This document shows, piece by piece, positions 54,291-63,086 of a stretch of DNA of 64,000 nt (positions are counted from its first letter, which is position 1; every line of letters starts with the position of its first letter). The position numbers and the translations under genes were made by a program. This DNA comes from Puniceicoccaceae bacterium. Lineage in GTDB: Bacteria; Verrucomicrobiota; Verrucomicrobiia; Opitutales; JAFGAQ01. The DNA lies in the NCBI GenBank assembly GCA_028285755.1, contig JANQOQ010000004.1, positions 198,720 through 262,719 on the forward strand. The letters run 5' to 3'. Under the pieces are notes generated by a model. The model had not been told where the DNA came from. It saw only the letters and a list, made by a program, of their open reading frames with translations, and did no database searches.

Positions 54291-56903
54291 ATGAATAACC
54301 CCTTTGCATCGTCAAGACTGTTACAGCAGTTATTTTTTGGATTCATAATTGGATACCAAGCAAACGGTGTGGTGATTGATGGGCCCGCACGTGCCATGGT
54401 GGAGAACAGCTGTGTGAGCTGCCATAATCCGGATAAGCAAAAAGGAGACCTGGACCTGCAGAGTATTCTCGATGTGGATATGACTGAGCATCCGGTCGTG
54501 TGGGAAGATGTTTTGTGGATGATTGAGGAACGGGAGATGCCACCGATTGATGCCGAAGCGGTAGAACGACCCAGTGAGGCGGAGTATCTCTCAGCAATTG
54601 TATGGCTTCAGGCGAATCTGGCAGATGCGCCCCTCACGCCCATCGAGCCGTTGGGGATTCACAGTCTGGATCAGTATTGTGTATCCTGCCATAGTGGGGA
54701 TGAGCCGCAGTCGGGTCTGGATATAGCCTACCTGCTGAACGATGACATCCACAATCACACCGCATCGTGGGAGAAAATCGTGCGCAAACTGAAGTCTCGC
54801 CAGATGCCACCGCTGGATCGCAGGCGGCCTGACTCGGCGGGCTATGATCTCATAACCGCTGAGCTCGAAATTCAGTTGGATACGGTAGCAGCAGCAAATC
54901 CAAACCCGGGCACAACAAGCACCTTCCGCAGGCTTACCCGCTATGAGTATGCGAATGCCGTGAGGGATTTACTAAAAGTTGAAATCGATACCCGAGAGCT
55001 ACTACCGCGCGATGAAGTCAGCCACGGCTTTGATAATATCACGGTCACGGATCTCTCGCCCACTTTGCTGGATCAGTATATTTCGGCAGCACGCAAGATC
55101 GCAAAGCTCGCCATGGGTGAAGCGGTGAACCAACCCATGGGGCGCACGGTGCGTATACCGGCGGATATTACGCAGGAAAAGCATATCGCTGGCCTGCCGC
55201 TTGGTTCGCGGGGAGGTACCCTCATCGATCATTACTTCCCACGGGATGGGGAGTATGAGATCGTCGTAAGGCTTGCACGGGACCGGAATGAAGAAGTTGA
55301 GGGGCTTTATCGGGATCATCAGGTGGACATTCTGCTCGACCGCAAACGGGTAACCCGATTTACAGTCAGTCGACCCTCAGACCACAGTGAACATGCAAGT
55401 GCTGATGAACACCTGAATGTGCGCATCCCAGTGAAGGCGGGACAGCGCAAGGTAGGCGTAACTTTCCAAGCGGAGTCGCTATCTGTATTACAAACGAAGC
55501 GAGAACCTACGGAATCGCGTTTTAACTTTCATCGCCACCGGCGCAGCAATCCCGCGATTTTTCAGGTGACCATCAATGGCCCGTTCGAAGATGCAGGTCC
55601 GGGGAATACGGCGAGCCGCAAGCAGATCTTAAGGGGAGTCAATTATAGACTGGAAACTCACCGGGACCAGGCTGAACTGGTGCTAAAACGATTAGCCCGC
55701 ATAGCTTATCACCAACCTTTGAAGGCTGGAGATTTGGAAAACTTGATGGCGCTCTATGATCAAGGCTATACTGCAGGTGGCTTTGAAAACGGGATCGAGG
55801 CGGGTATCAGTGGTATCCTGGTGAATCCGCGATTTTTGTTTAAGATGGAAATACCGCCCGCGAATATAGCCCCTGGTGATGTCTATGAGATCAGCGATCA
55901 TGAGCTCGCGACGCGCATGTCCTTTTTCCTCTGGAGCAGTCTGCCAGATGATCACCTGCTGGAACTGGCTGAAAACGGGAAGCTACGGGACCCTGATGTC
56001 TTGAGTGATGAAGTTATGCGCATGCTTAATGATCCGAAGGCGCGCTCATTAACCGAGAATTTTGCAGGGCAGTGGCTGTATCTGCGCAATCTCGAGACGG
56101 TATCGCCCAATCAACGCATTTACCCGGATTTTGACGATAATCTGCGTCAGGCCATGCGGCGGGAGACGGAACTACTGTTCGAGTCGATCGTTCAGGAAGA
56201 CCGCAATGTGATGGAGTTTATATCTGCGGATTATACCTATCTGAATGAGCGCCTTGCGAAGCACTATGAAATCCCGAATATTTATGGCACCCGCTTTCGC
56301 AAAATCGATGTCCCGGAAGACAAACCCCGCGGGGGTCTATTGAGACATGCAAGCATTCTCGCTGTTACCTCCTATGCAAATCGCACTTCTCCGGTGATTC
56401 GCGGTAACTGGATACTCGAGAACCTAATCGGAGCTCCCCCGCCACCCCCACCGCCGGATGTGCCGGACTTGGAGGATAAGGTAGTCGATGCGACTCTACC
56501 GATCCGTGAGCGGCTCACCGAGCACCGAGCTGACCCCTCCTGTGCGGCTTGCCATGATATAATGGACCCGCTTGGATTTGCACTTGAGAACTACGATGCA
56601 ACGGGTGCATGGCGCACGCGCATGGATGGGAATACAATCGATACCTCGGGTTATTTAGCGGATGGCAGCACCTTTATCGGTATTGAGGGGCTGGAGGCGA
56701 TCCTGCTGGAAAAGCCTGATTTATTTGTAAGCACCCTGATAGAAAAGCTCATGATTTATGGGCTTGGCCGCGGCATCGAAGCCTATGACCATCCTGCAAT
56801 ACGCCAGATCGTACGTGATGCTGAGCAGCAGGACTATTCATTTTCATCCCTGGTAACAGGAATCATCGCAAGCAACCCGTTTCAAATGAGGAAGGCCCCA
56901 TGA
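54291..56903 (+). CDS. Planctomycetes-type cytochrome c protein with DUF1587/1592/1588/1585 domains
   Basis: An 870-aa exported protein. Haem-binding CXXCH motifs are at residues 41-45 (CVSCH), 130-134 (CVSCH) and 751-755 (CAACH). The central portion holds the DUF1587 region (TFRRLTRYEYANAVRDLL), a sandwich insert (DHYFPRDGEYEIVVRLARD), then DUF1595/1592/1588 (LATRMSFFLWSSLPDD, YLNERLAKHYEIP) with GAPPPPPPPDVPDL, and DUF1585 at the end (LIEKLMIYGLGRGIE). This multi-domain family is abundant in Planctomycetes and Verrucomicrobia and has no established reaction. It overlaps the DUF1552 start by ATGA, its standard genomic partner. A role in oxidative glycan or sugar processing is often suspected. 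Confidence 0.9.
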   Translation: MNNPFASSRLLQQLFFGFIIGYQANGVVIDGPARAMVENSCVSCHNPDKQKGDLDLQSILDVDMTEHPVVWEDVLWMIEEREMPPIDAEAVERPSEAEYLSAIVWLQANLADAPLTPIEPLGIHSLDQYCVSCHSGDEPQSGLDIAYLLNDDIHNHTASWEKIVRKLKSRQMPPLDRRRPDSAGYDLITAELEIQLDTVAAANPNPGTTSTFRRLTRYEYANAVRDLLKVEIDTRELLPRDEVSHGFDNITVTDLSPTLLDQYISAARKIAKLAMGEAVNQPMGRTVRIPADITQEKHIAGLPLGSRGGTLIDHYFPRDGEYEIVVRLARDRNEEVEGLYRDHQVDILLDRKRVTRFTVSRPSDHSEHASADEHLNVRIPVKAGQRKVGVTFQAESLSVLQTKREPTESRFNFHRHRRSNPAIFQVTINGPFEDAGPGNTASRKQILRGVNYRLETHRDQAELVLKRLARIAYHQPLKAGDLENLMALYDQGYTAGGFENGIEAGISGILVNPRFLFKMEIPPANIAPGDVYEISDHELATRMSFFLWSSLPDDHLLELAENGKLRDPDVLSDEVMRMLNDPKARSLTENFAGQWLYLRNLETVSPNQRIYPDFDDNLRQAMRRETELLFESIVQEDRNVMEFISADYTYLNERLAKHYEIPNIYGTRFRKIDVPEDKPRGGLLRHASILAVTSYANRTSPVIRGNWILENLIGAPPPPPPPDVPDLEDKVVDATLPIRERLTEHRADPSCAACHDIMDPLGFALENYDATGAWRTRMDGNTIDTSGYLADGSTFIGIEGLEAILLEKPDLFVSTLIEKLMIYGLGRGIEAYDHPAIRQIVRDAEQQDYSFSSLVTGIIASNPFQMRKAP

Positions 56904-58243
56904 TTATTACTAAAAAAGCACTATCCCGACGCACATTTATCAAAGGAGTAGGCGCTACCCTGGCGCTGCCGCTGCTGGACTCCATGCTCCCGGCGGCTAC
57001 GCCAATTTCCCGCGTGACCGGTATCCCCGCCAAGCGCATCGGTTACATTTTTATGCCCATGGGTTGCGATATCACCCGCTGGACTCCCCAATCCCAAAGC
57101 AACTTGGACGAGCTCTCTCCCATACTCAGCTCCATGGAGAAGCACCGGGAGGACATCAGCATCCTGACCAATATGGAGCTGAAGAATGCTTACCCGGGGA
57201 CGCATGCGACCTCAAATGCGGCCTTCCTTTCCGCAGCTCAGGCAAAGCGTACGGAGAGTAATGATTACTACCTGGGCACAACGGCGGACCAGATTGCGGC
57301 GAAAGCCATTGGACAGGATACGCGCTTGCCCTCGCTAGAGCTTGCTATGGATATTCAGGAGAATGTGGGTCAGTGCGACAATGGTTATGCCTGCGTGTAT
57401 CAGAATAATCTTTCATGGTCCTCACCCACGACGCCCCTGCCCTCTGAGGCACATCCGCGCATCGTGTTTGAACGTCTGTTTGGTGAAGGGGGTTCGCTGG
57501 CGGAACGGCAGGCGGCGATTCGTGAACGTGCGAGCCTTTTGGACTCGGTAATGGATGAAATCGCGCGGCTCAAGAAAGAGCTCGGACCCAGTGATCAGGC
57601 GAAAATCAACGAATACCTGGAGAGCATACGTGAGGTGGAGCGCCGTATCCAATTGGCTGAGACTGAAGCCAAGGATAACCCGGAGCCGGATATGGACCGG
57701 CCCATGGGGGTGCCTGCCTCGTATACCGATCATGCGAAGTTGATGTTTGACTTGCAGGCTTTGGCTTTCCAGGCGGATATTACGCGGGTGATCACCTTCC
57801 AGCTCGCCCGGGAAACGAGTAATCGCGTTTACCCGGAGACCGGGGTCAATGATCCCCACCACCCACTATCCCACCACGGAAACGATCCTGAGAAGATCGC
57901 CAAGATGGCGAAGATCAATGAGTATCATGTGTCGCTGTTTGCGGATTTCATGGACAAGCTCAAGAAAATCCCTGAGGGCAACGGCAACCTTCTGGATAAT
58001 TCGCTCTTTCTCTACGGCAGCGGTATGGGCAATCCGAATGTGCATGACCATACGAACCTGCCCATCATTGTGGCCGGGGGAGCTGCCCGGGGTATGAAGG
58101 GTAATCGCCACATTACCTATGATAAGCCTACGCCGCTTGCGAATCTGCATTTGACGCTGCTGGACAAGGTGGGCGTGCATATTGATTCATTTGCCGACAG
58201 TGAGGGCTATGTGGATGAGTTGATCCATCCGCTTTCGGTGTAA
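56900..58243 (+). CDS. Tat-exported DUF1552 protein
   Basis: A 447-aa protein with a twin-arginine signal (SRRTFIKG, residues 9-16, then VGATLALPLLDSMLPAA), so it is folded before export. The body matches the DUF1552 family: RIGYIFMPMGCDITRW, SAAQAKRTES, LDSVMDEIARLKKELG and NSLFLYGSGMGNPNVHDH. The fold is alkaline-phosphatase-superfamily-like (DUF1501/DUF1552) by family knowledge. Its ATG overlaps the DUF1592 stop and its stop overlaps the ankyrin start (TAATG), giving strict translational coupling. Function unknown; probably forms a complex with the haem protein. Confidence 0.9.
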   Translation: MIITKKALSRRTFIKGVGATLALPLLDSMLPAATPISRVTGIPAKRIGYIFMPMGCDITRWTPQSQSNLDELSPILSSMEKHREDISILTNMELKNAYPGTHATSNAAFLSAAQAKRTESNDYYLGTTADQIAAKAIGQDTRLPSLELAMDIQENVGQCDNGYACVYQNNLSWSSPTTPLPSEAHPRIVFERLFGEGGSLAERQAAIRERASLLDSVMDEIARLKKELGPSDQAKINEYLESIREVERRIQLAETEAKDNPEPDMDRPMGVPASYTDHAKLMFDLQALAFQADITRVITFQLARETSNRVYPETGVNDPHHPLSHHGNDPEKIAKMAKINEYHVSLFADFMDKLKKIPEGNGNLLDNSLFLYGSGMGNPNVHDHTNLPIIVAGGAARGMKGNRHITYDKPTPLANLHLTLLDKVGVHIDSFADSEGYVDELIHPLSV

Positions 58244-59709
58244 TGAGGGGATTTGGTTATTTTTTAGCGCTTTTGCTAAGTATCCATTGGGGATATGCAA
58301 ATGTAGCGGATTTGGTTGAAGCGGGCGCTTCTGAAGAGGCCCTTAGCGAAATCAAGGCTGGCGTGGATGTAAATGCAGCCCAAGCGGATGGCACGACTGC
58401 GCTGCACTGGGCGAGTTACCACGAGAATAGTGAAGTGGTGGATGCCTTGCTCAATGCCGGAGCTCATGCGGACAGCGTTAATGATTATGAGATATGCCCC
58501 TTGTACCTAGCCTGTGAGCTGGGTAATGCTGCTATTGCGAAACGACTGATCGATGCGGGTGCTGACGTAAATGCGACGATCCCCGGTGGGCAAACGATGC
58601 TGATGACTGCAGTCAGGACGGGAGTGTCCAAAGTCGTTGAGCATTTGCTCAATGCCGGAGCGGATATAGCTGCCACAGAACGCAGCGGACAGGACGCGCT
58701 CATGTGGGCGGCGGCTGAGGGGCATTCGAAGGTTGTCGAGATACTCATCGATGCAGGGGCTGATTCTGCGATTACCCTGAGTTCGGGATTTAACTCACTA
58801 TTTTTTGCGGCGCGTAACGGCCATCTGGAAACGGTTCGTGCTCTTCTGGATGCCGGGATGGATGTTAACCAAACCATCCAGCCCAGCGAAAACAATCGCC
58901 ATAAGCGGGCCCGAACGGGTAGCAGTGCACTTATTCTGGCAATCGAGAACGGCCATTTTGAATTGGCTCTGGAGTTGGTTAAGCTCGGGGCAGACCCGAA
59001 CGACCAGCGATCTACTTTTGCGCCGCTGCATACCCTGAGTTGGGTACGCAAACCCAACAGTGGAGATGGCGCCGATGGAGATCCACCCCCCCAGATTTAT
59101 GGGGAAATCGGTACGCTGGACTTTGTAAAGGCCCTGGTAGAACTGGGGGCGGATGTAAACTTGAGATTAAACGGTGGAAGGCCTAATGGGCGTGGGCGTG
59201 TGAGTAAGCAGGGTGCGACCCCTTTTTTTATGGCTGCGGATACTGCCGATATTGATTATATGCGCTTATTGTTGGAGCTTGGCGCAGATCCGCATATCCC
59301 GAATGAGCACGAGGTGACACCTCTCATGGTGGCTGCCGGCCTGGGCACTTTTGCACCAACGGAGGAAGCCGGCACTGAGGAAGAGGCGTTGGAAGCAGTC
59401 GAGCTTTGCTTAGAACTCGGCATGGATATCAATCATATCGATGTGAATGGTGAAACGGCGATGCACGGTGCAAGCTATGCTAGCTGGCCTGAAATGGTGC
59501 AGTATTTATATGATCACGGAGCGGATATTGAGATATGGAATCGCATCAATAAGCATGAATGGTCACCGCTGTTAATTGCTCAGGGCTACCGACCGGGTAA
59601 TTTTAAACCCTCCTATGAAACCGTTGCTGTTTTTGAAGCAATACTGGCGACTGAGGGGGTGACGCTCCGTTTTGACCCTCCTAATGCTCAATTGGGTTAT
59701 GAGGATTAG
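58243..59709 (+). CDS. Exported ankyrin-repeat protein
   Basis: A 488-aa protein with signal peptide (LLLSIHWGYANVAD). About ten ankyrin repeats cover residues 25-450, each with the TALHWASYHENSEVVDALLNAG-like pattern (for example GHSKVVEILIDAGAD, GHLETVRALLDAGMD and YMRLLLELGADPHIP). No catalytic domain is visible. It overlaps the DUF1552 gene by one base and the esterase by 11 bp. Ankyrin proteins frequently accompany DUF1592/DUF1552 pairs, suggesting a periplasmic scaffold for that system. Confidence 0.88.
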   Translation: MRGFGYFLALLLSIHWGYANVADLVEAGASEEALSEIKAGVDVNAAQADGTTALHWASYHENSEVVDALLNAGAHADSVNDYEICPLYLACELGNAAIAKRLIDAGADVNATIPGGQTMLMTAVRTGVSKVVEHLLNAGADIAATERSGQDALMWAAAEGHSKVVEILIDAGADSAITLSSGFNSLFFAARNGHLETVRALLDAGMDVNQTIQPSENNRHKRARTGSSALILAIENGHFELALELVKLGADPNDQRSTFAPLHTLSWVRKPNSGDGADGDPPPQIYGEIGTLDFVKALVELGADVNLRLNGGRPNGRGRVSKQGATPFFMAADTADIDYMRLLLELGADPHIPNEHEVTPLMVAAGLGTFAPTEEAGTEEEALEAVELCLELGMDINHIDVNGETAMHGASYASWPEMVQYLYDHGADIEIWNRINKHEWSPLLIAQGYRPGNFKPSYETVAVFEAILATEGVTLRFDPPNAQLGYED

Positions 59710-60577
59710 AACGTTCCCGATTTGTGTGCTGCTCGCCTGGCTTGTTATCATTTGCGATGCAAAGGTTTTAAAAGATATCGAGTATGCGGTGACGGATGCG
59801 CAAGTGCTCATGCTGGACCTGTATTTGCCGGATATGGAAGACGATGCTCCGCTCATTGTTTGGGTGCATGGAGGTGCCTGGCGCGCGGGCAGTAAGGACT
59901 CGGTACCGATTAAAGCCATGATGCAAATGGGTTGGGCGATTGCGAGTGTCGAGTATCGACTGAGTCCCATAAGCAAATTTCCGGCTGCCATCCATGATAT
60001 CAAAGCGGCGATCCGCTACCTCCGGGCACACTCGAATGCATACCCAATACAGGCGGACAAGATCGCGATCGCGGGATCATCTGCGGGCGGGCACCTGGCG
60101 GCGCTTGTGGGTGTATCAAATCAGCATCCGGTTCTTGAAGGCAATGTGGGAAAATACTCAGATGTGTCGTCCGATGTGCAGGCGATCGTAAGCTTTTTCG
60201 GGGCTTCCAATCTGACGAGTATATTGGGGCAATCGACCCCCCACGGGTTGAGCGTACGCGTGCCTGCACTGGAGTTATTCCTCGGAGACCATCCCGAGCA
60301 GTTGCCCGAAATCGCAAAACTGGCCAGTCCCGTTTTTCATGTGGACAGCGAAGATCCTCCCCTGCTCCTACTACATGGGGACCAGGACCCGCAGATGCCG
60401 ATCAATCAGTCCCATGAGCTGATGGGTGCCTACCTCGAGGAAGGATTAGCGGTAGAAATGGATGTCGTCTACGGAGCAGCACATGGGGGTAAAGCATTTT
60501 ACGAGAAAGACCGCTTAATGCGCGTGGACTCCTTTCTTAGAGAAGCCCTGGGTATCGAAAATCAAGCGGGCAACTGA
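59699..60577 (+). CDS. Exported alpha/beta-hydrolase (carboxylesterase-like)
   Basis: A 292-aa protein starting at the ATG inside the end of the ankyrin gene, giving signal peptide FPICVLLAWLVIICDAK; an earlier start would add nine residues before it. VWVHGGAWRAGSKDS is the oxyanion HGG motif, IAGSSAGGHLAAL the nucleophile Ser (GSSAGG), HGDQDPQMP the acid Asp and YGAAHGGKAF the His. This is the hormone-sensitive lipase/BD-FAE-like type, often acetyl- or feruloyl-esterases in polysaccharide loci. It is the last gene of the DUF1592 operon and overlaps the convergent AraC gene by 16 bp at the 3' end. Confidence 0.88.
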   Translation: MRIRTFPICVLLAWLVIICDAKVLKDIEYAVTDAQVLMLDLYLPDMEDDAPLIVWVHGGAWRAGSKDSVPIKAMMQMGWAIASVEYRLSPISKFPAAIHDIKAAIRYLRAHSNAYPIQADKIAIAGSSAGGHLAALVGVSNQHPVLEGNVGKYSDVSSDVQAIVSFFGASNLTSILGQSTPHGLSVRVPALELFLGDHPEQLPEIAKLASPVFHVDSEDPPLLLLHGDQDPQMPINQSHELMGAYLEEGLAVEMDVVYGAAHGGKAFYEKDRLMRVDSFLREALGIENQAGN

Positions 60578-61446
60578 TTCTGACGGCGGAAGGAATCGGG
60601 GGATATACCCTGCTTGGCCTTGAAGAATCGCGAGAAGTAAAAAACGGAGCTAAAGCCGAGCTGATCGGCAATTTCACTGATATTGTAACGGCTGTGAAGC
60701 AGCAGTTCCGAGGCCCGGTTAAGTTTCGCCTGCAGGTGATATTGACGCGGGGAGAGACCTGTATTTTGCTTAAAGAGCACACGAAAGTTTGAGTAACTCA
60801 GGCCCAGGCGTCCTGCGAGTTCTGTAAGATCTACGTGCTCCGGGTGTCGGCGGGTAAGCTCGATCTTTGCGAGCTCAATCTCGCGTGAATGCATGCGTGA
60901 GGAATCCTCGGAATTCAGTGCATCGCGATATACAACCGCAAGTGCCAATTGTGCAAGTGAAGCGAGAATCCTGCGATAGCCGGGGCTCTCATCCCTGAGC
61001 CAGTATTGAATGGATTGGAATGTGTTTAAAAGTTCCAAATTGTGCAAAACCCGTATCACGGGGCGTGTTTTCAGAAAGCTGCTCTGCACCATATATTGGG
61101 TATTCGTACCCCGAAAGCCGATCCAATATTCCGACCAGCCTACCTCCGGGTCCGGCCGGTACCGGTGCCATTCGCCGGGAAAGAGTAAGAGCGCATCGCC
61201 CGCACTGACCTCAAGGAGATCTGTATGACTCGATTGAAAGTGCCCCCGCCCTTCTGTAATGTATACTAATTGGTATTCATTGAGTGTGCGCCCGGTTTCC
61301 CAGTCAAAGTAATAACTCTCGGGATGATCCTGCACAGGATAGATTTCGCCGGGTGCGGTCTGCGCAGTTCCCGCGTCAAGCACGTAGAGGCCCCATCGCT
61401 GCACATCCTTATCCTGAGGGAAATATTTTATGACTGAATCCTGCAT
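60562..61446 (-). CDS. AraC-family regulator, likely for rhamnose genes
   Basis: A 294-aa transcription factor with an N-terminal cupin-like ligand domain (ESYYFDWETGRTLNEYQLVYI, GDALLLFPGEWHRYRP, YWIGFRG) and a C-terminal AraC DNA-binding domain with two helix-turn-helix units (LAGRLGLSYSNFRVLFKQ and EIADQLGFSSVFYFSRFFK). The layout matches RhaS/RhaR-type activators. It is divergent from the transporter that precedes rhaA, with 71-101 bp between starts. By context it should respond to L-rhamnose and activate the transporter-rhaA unit. No known binding site is recognisable in the gap. Confidence 0.9.
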   Translation of the reverse strand: MQDSVIKYFPQDKDVQRWGLYVLDAGTAQTAPGEIYPVQDHPESYYFDWETGRTLNEYQLVYITEGRGHFQSSHTDLLEVSAGDALLLFPGEWHRYRPDPEVGWSEYWIGFRGTNTQYMVQSSFLKTRPVIRVLHNLELLNTFQSIQYWLRDESPGYRRILASLAQLALAVVYRDALNSEDSSRMHSREIELAKIELTRRHPEHVDLTELAGRLGLSYSNFRVLFKQNTGLSPRQYHLQAKLNRASELLLHSRYNISEIADQLGFSSVFYFSRFFKAKQGISPDSFRRQNQLPA

Positions 61447-61547
61447 CCTGTTTTATCAAAAAGTGCAAAGATTAGATCAAATCCTGTATGGTTTCCACCC
61501 AAAATTTTTGGTAATGTATGCGGAAATACCCAAATTACCCTAATATT

Positions 61548-63083
61548 ATGAGTGATACCCCTGAAAACAATACCACGACTTCAGAATTTGAAGATACCCC
61601 AGTACCCAAATCCCATTTAAAGGACTCCAAGAGCTTCTGGGGTATGTATGCCGGTGAGCATACGGCGGGCACGGAATTTATGATCGGGCCGCTGTTTGTG
61701 GCCTGGGGAGTCGGTGCCTTCGACCTGATTGTCGGCCTGCTGATCGGCAATATTCTCGCGGTGTTGAGCTGGCGCTATATATGTGCGCCGATCGCGACTG
61801 ATCTGCGTATGACTTTATATAAGACGCTTGAGAATATTTGCGGCAACGGCTTGGTAAAAATCTACAATCTCGCCAACGGTATCTTCTTTTGCTTTTTAGC
61901 GGGTGCGATGATCACGGTATCAGCGACTGCGGTGGGAGTGCCCTTTGAGCAGGTGGTGATGCCGAGCCTGGGAGATCTTTACCCGACCGGGCCTGCGTGG
62001 ATATTGATCGTGCTGGTGGTTGGCCTGGTCGTCGCGTTTGTCGCAGCGTTTGGGTATAATGCGGTCGCACGACTCTCTACGATTGCCGCACCCTGGATGA
62101 TCCTGATCTTCATCGCGTGTGGTCTGGTAACCCTGCCGAAGCTCAACTCCATGGAGCTAAATGCGATCTGGACGGGTGTACCGGTCGGCGATCTACCGAA
62201 ACTCGGCTTATGGCATGTAATCTTTTTCGCATGGTTGGCCAATGCAGCGATGCATATCGGGATGTCGGACCTCTCGATTTTGCGCTATGCAAAGAAATCC
62301 TCGTATGGGTGGGCTTCCTCCGCAGGGATGTTTCTGGGGCATTACATCGCATGGATCTCAGCATCATTGCTCTTTGCGCTTGCAATCCAGCGCTACGGAG
62401 ACAGTGCATCCAGTGCGCCTGGGCCGATGGTCTATGATGCGATAGGAGTGGCCGGGTTAATATGCGTAGTTATTGCCGGGTGGACGACTGCGAACCCAAC
62501 GATTTACCGGGCAGGCCTGGCGTTTCAGGCGATCATGCCGAAGTTACCGCGATTTGGCGTAACCCTGGCAGCCGGGCTGCTAGCCACTGCTGCTGGGCTT
62601 TTTCCCGCCTTTGCAATGAAGTTGCTGGGGTTTGTCGGTATTTATGGGACTATCCTGGCACCTGTGGGAGCCATCATATTTGTAGAATATTACCTGATCC
62701 GGAAGCTCAAGCTACAACCAGAATACGCAAGGGAAAATGGACAATCCTTTAATATGGCTGCACTCTATGCCTATGCGATCCCCGTGGTCGCTGCCATCAT
62801 CTACTGGCTGGATAATCCGGCTGCCTTTAAATCGTTTGCAACGGTGCCGGTGTGGATCGCGTGCGGACTGCTCTACATTGGGTTTAGCTTCTTCTTCCAG
62901 AAAGGGCGATCATTAGCTGGCTTGTTGTCAATAATTGGCCTGATCGGTAGCATCATTCCACCCGTGTTATACAGCTTTGGAGCCATGGGTGATTTAACCA
63001 TGAAGCTCACAATGCTAGTCGCTGTGTTGATCTGGTTCATGGCGTTTCCTTTGTATTTAAATCAATCTAAATCAAACATCTGA
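61548..63083 (+). CDS. NCS1/purine-cytosine-permease-like transporter, probably for L-rhamnose
   Basis: A 511-aa membrane protein with about 12 hydrophobic segments and an acidic N-terminal tail. SFWGMYAGEHTAGTEFMIGPLFVAWG is read in parts: the GEHTAGTEFMIGPL block precedes TM1, followed by LIVGLLIGNILAVLSWRY. The pattern resembles the NCS1 (nucleobase:cation symporter-1) family. The start is uncertain: ATG 61548 is chosen because the MSDTPENN tail reads naturally; ATG 61518 is also possible. It lies 3 bp before rhaA and divergent from AraC, so it most likely imports L-rhamnose, an unusual substrate for this family. Confidence 0.8.
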   Translation: MSDTPENNTTTSEFEDTPVPKSHLKDSKSFWGMYAGEHTAGTEFMIGPLFVAWGVGAFDLIVGLLIGNILAVLSWRYICAPIATDLRMTLYKTLENICGNGLVKIYNLANGIFFCFLAGAMITVSATAVGVPFEQVVMPSLGDLYPTGPAWILIVLVVGLVVAFVAAFGYNAVARLSTIAAPWMILIFIACGLVTLPKLNSMELNAIWTGVPVGDLPKLGLWHVIFFAWLANAAMHIGMSDLSILRYAKKSSYGWASSAGMFLGHYIAWISASLLFALAIQRYGDSASSAPGPMVYDAIGVAGLICVVIAGWTTANPTIYRAGLAFQAIMPKLPRFGVTLAAGLLATAAGLFPAFAMKLLGFVGIYGTILAPVGAIIFVEYYLIRKLKLQPEYARENGQSFNMAALYAYAIPVVAAIIYWLDNPAAFKSFATVPVWIACGLLYIGFSFFFQKGRSLAGLLSIIGLIGSIIPPVLYSFGAMGDLTMKLTMLVAVLIWFMAFPLYLNQSKSNI

Positions 63084-63086
63084 TTC

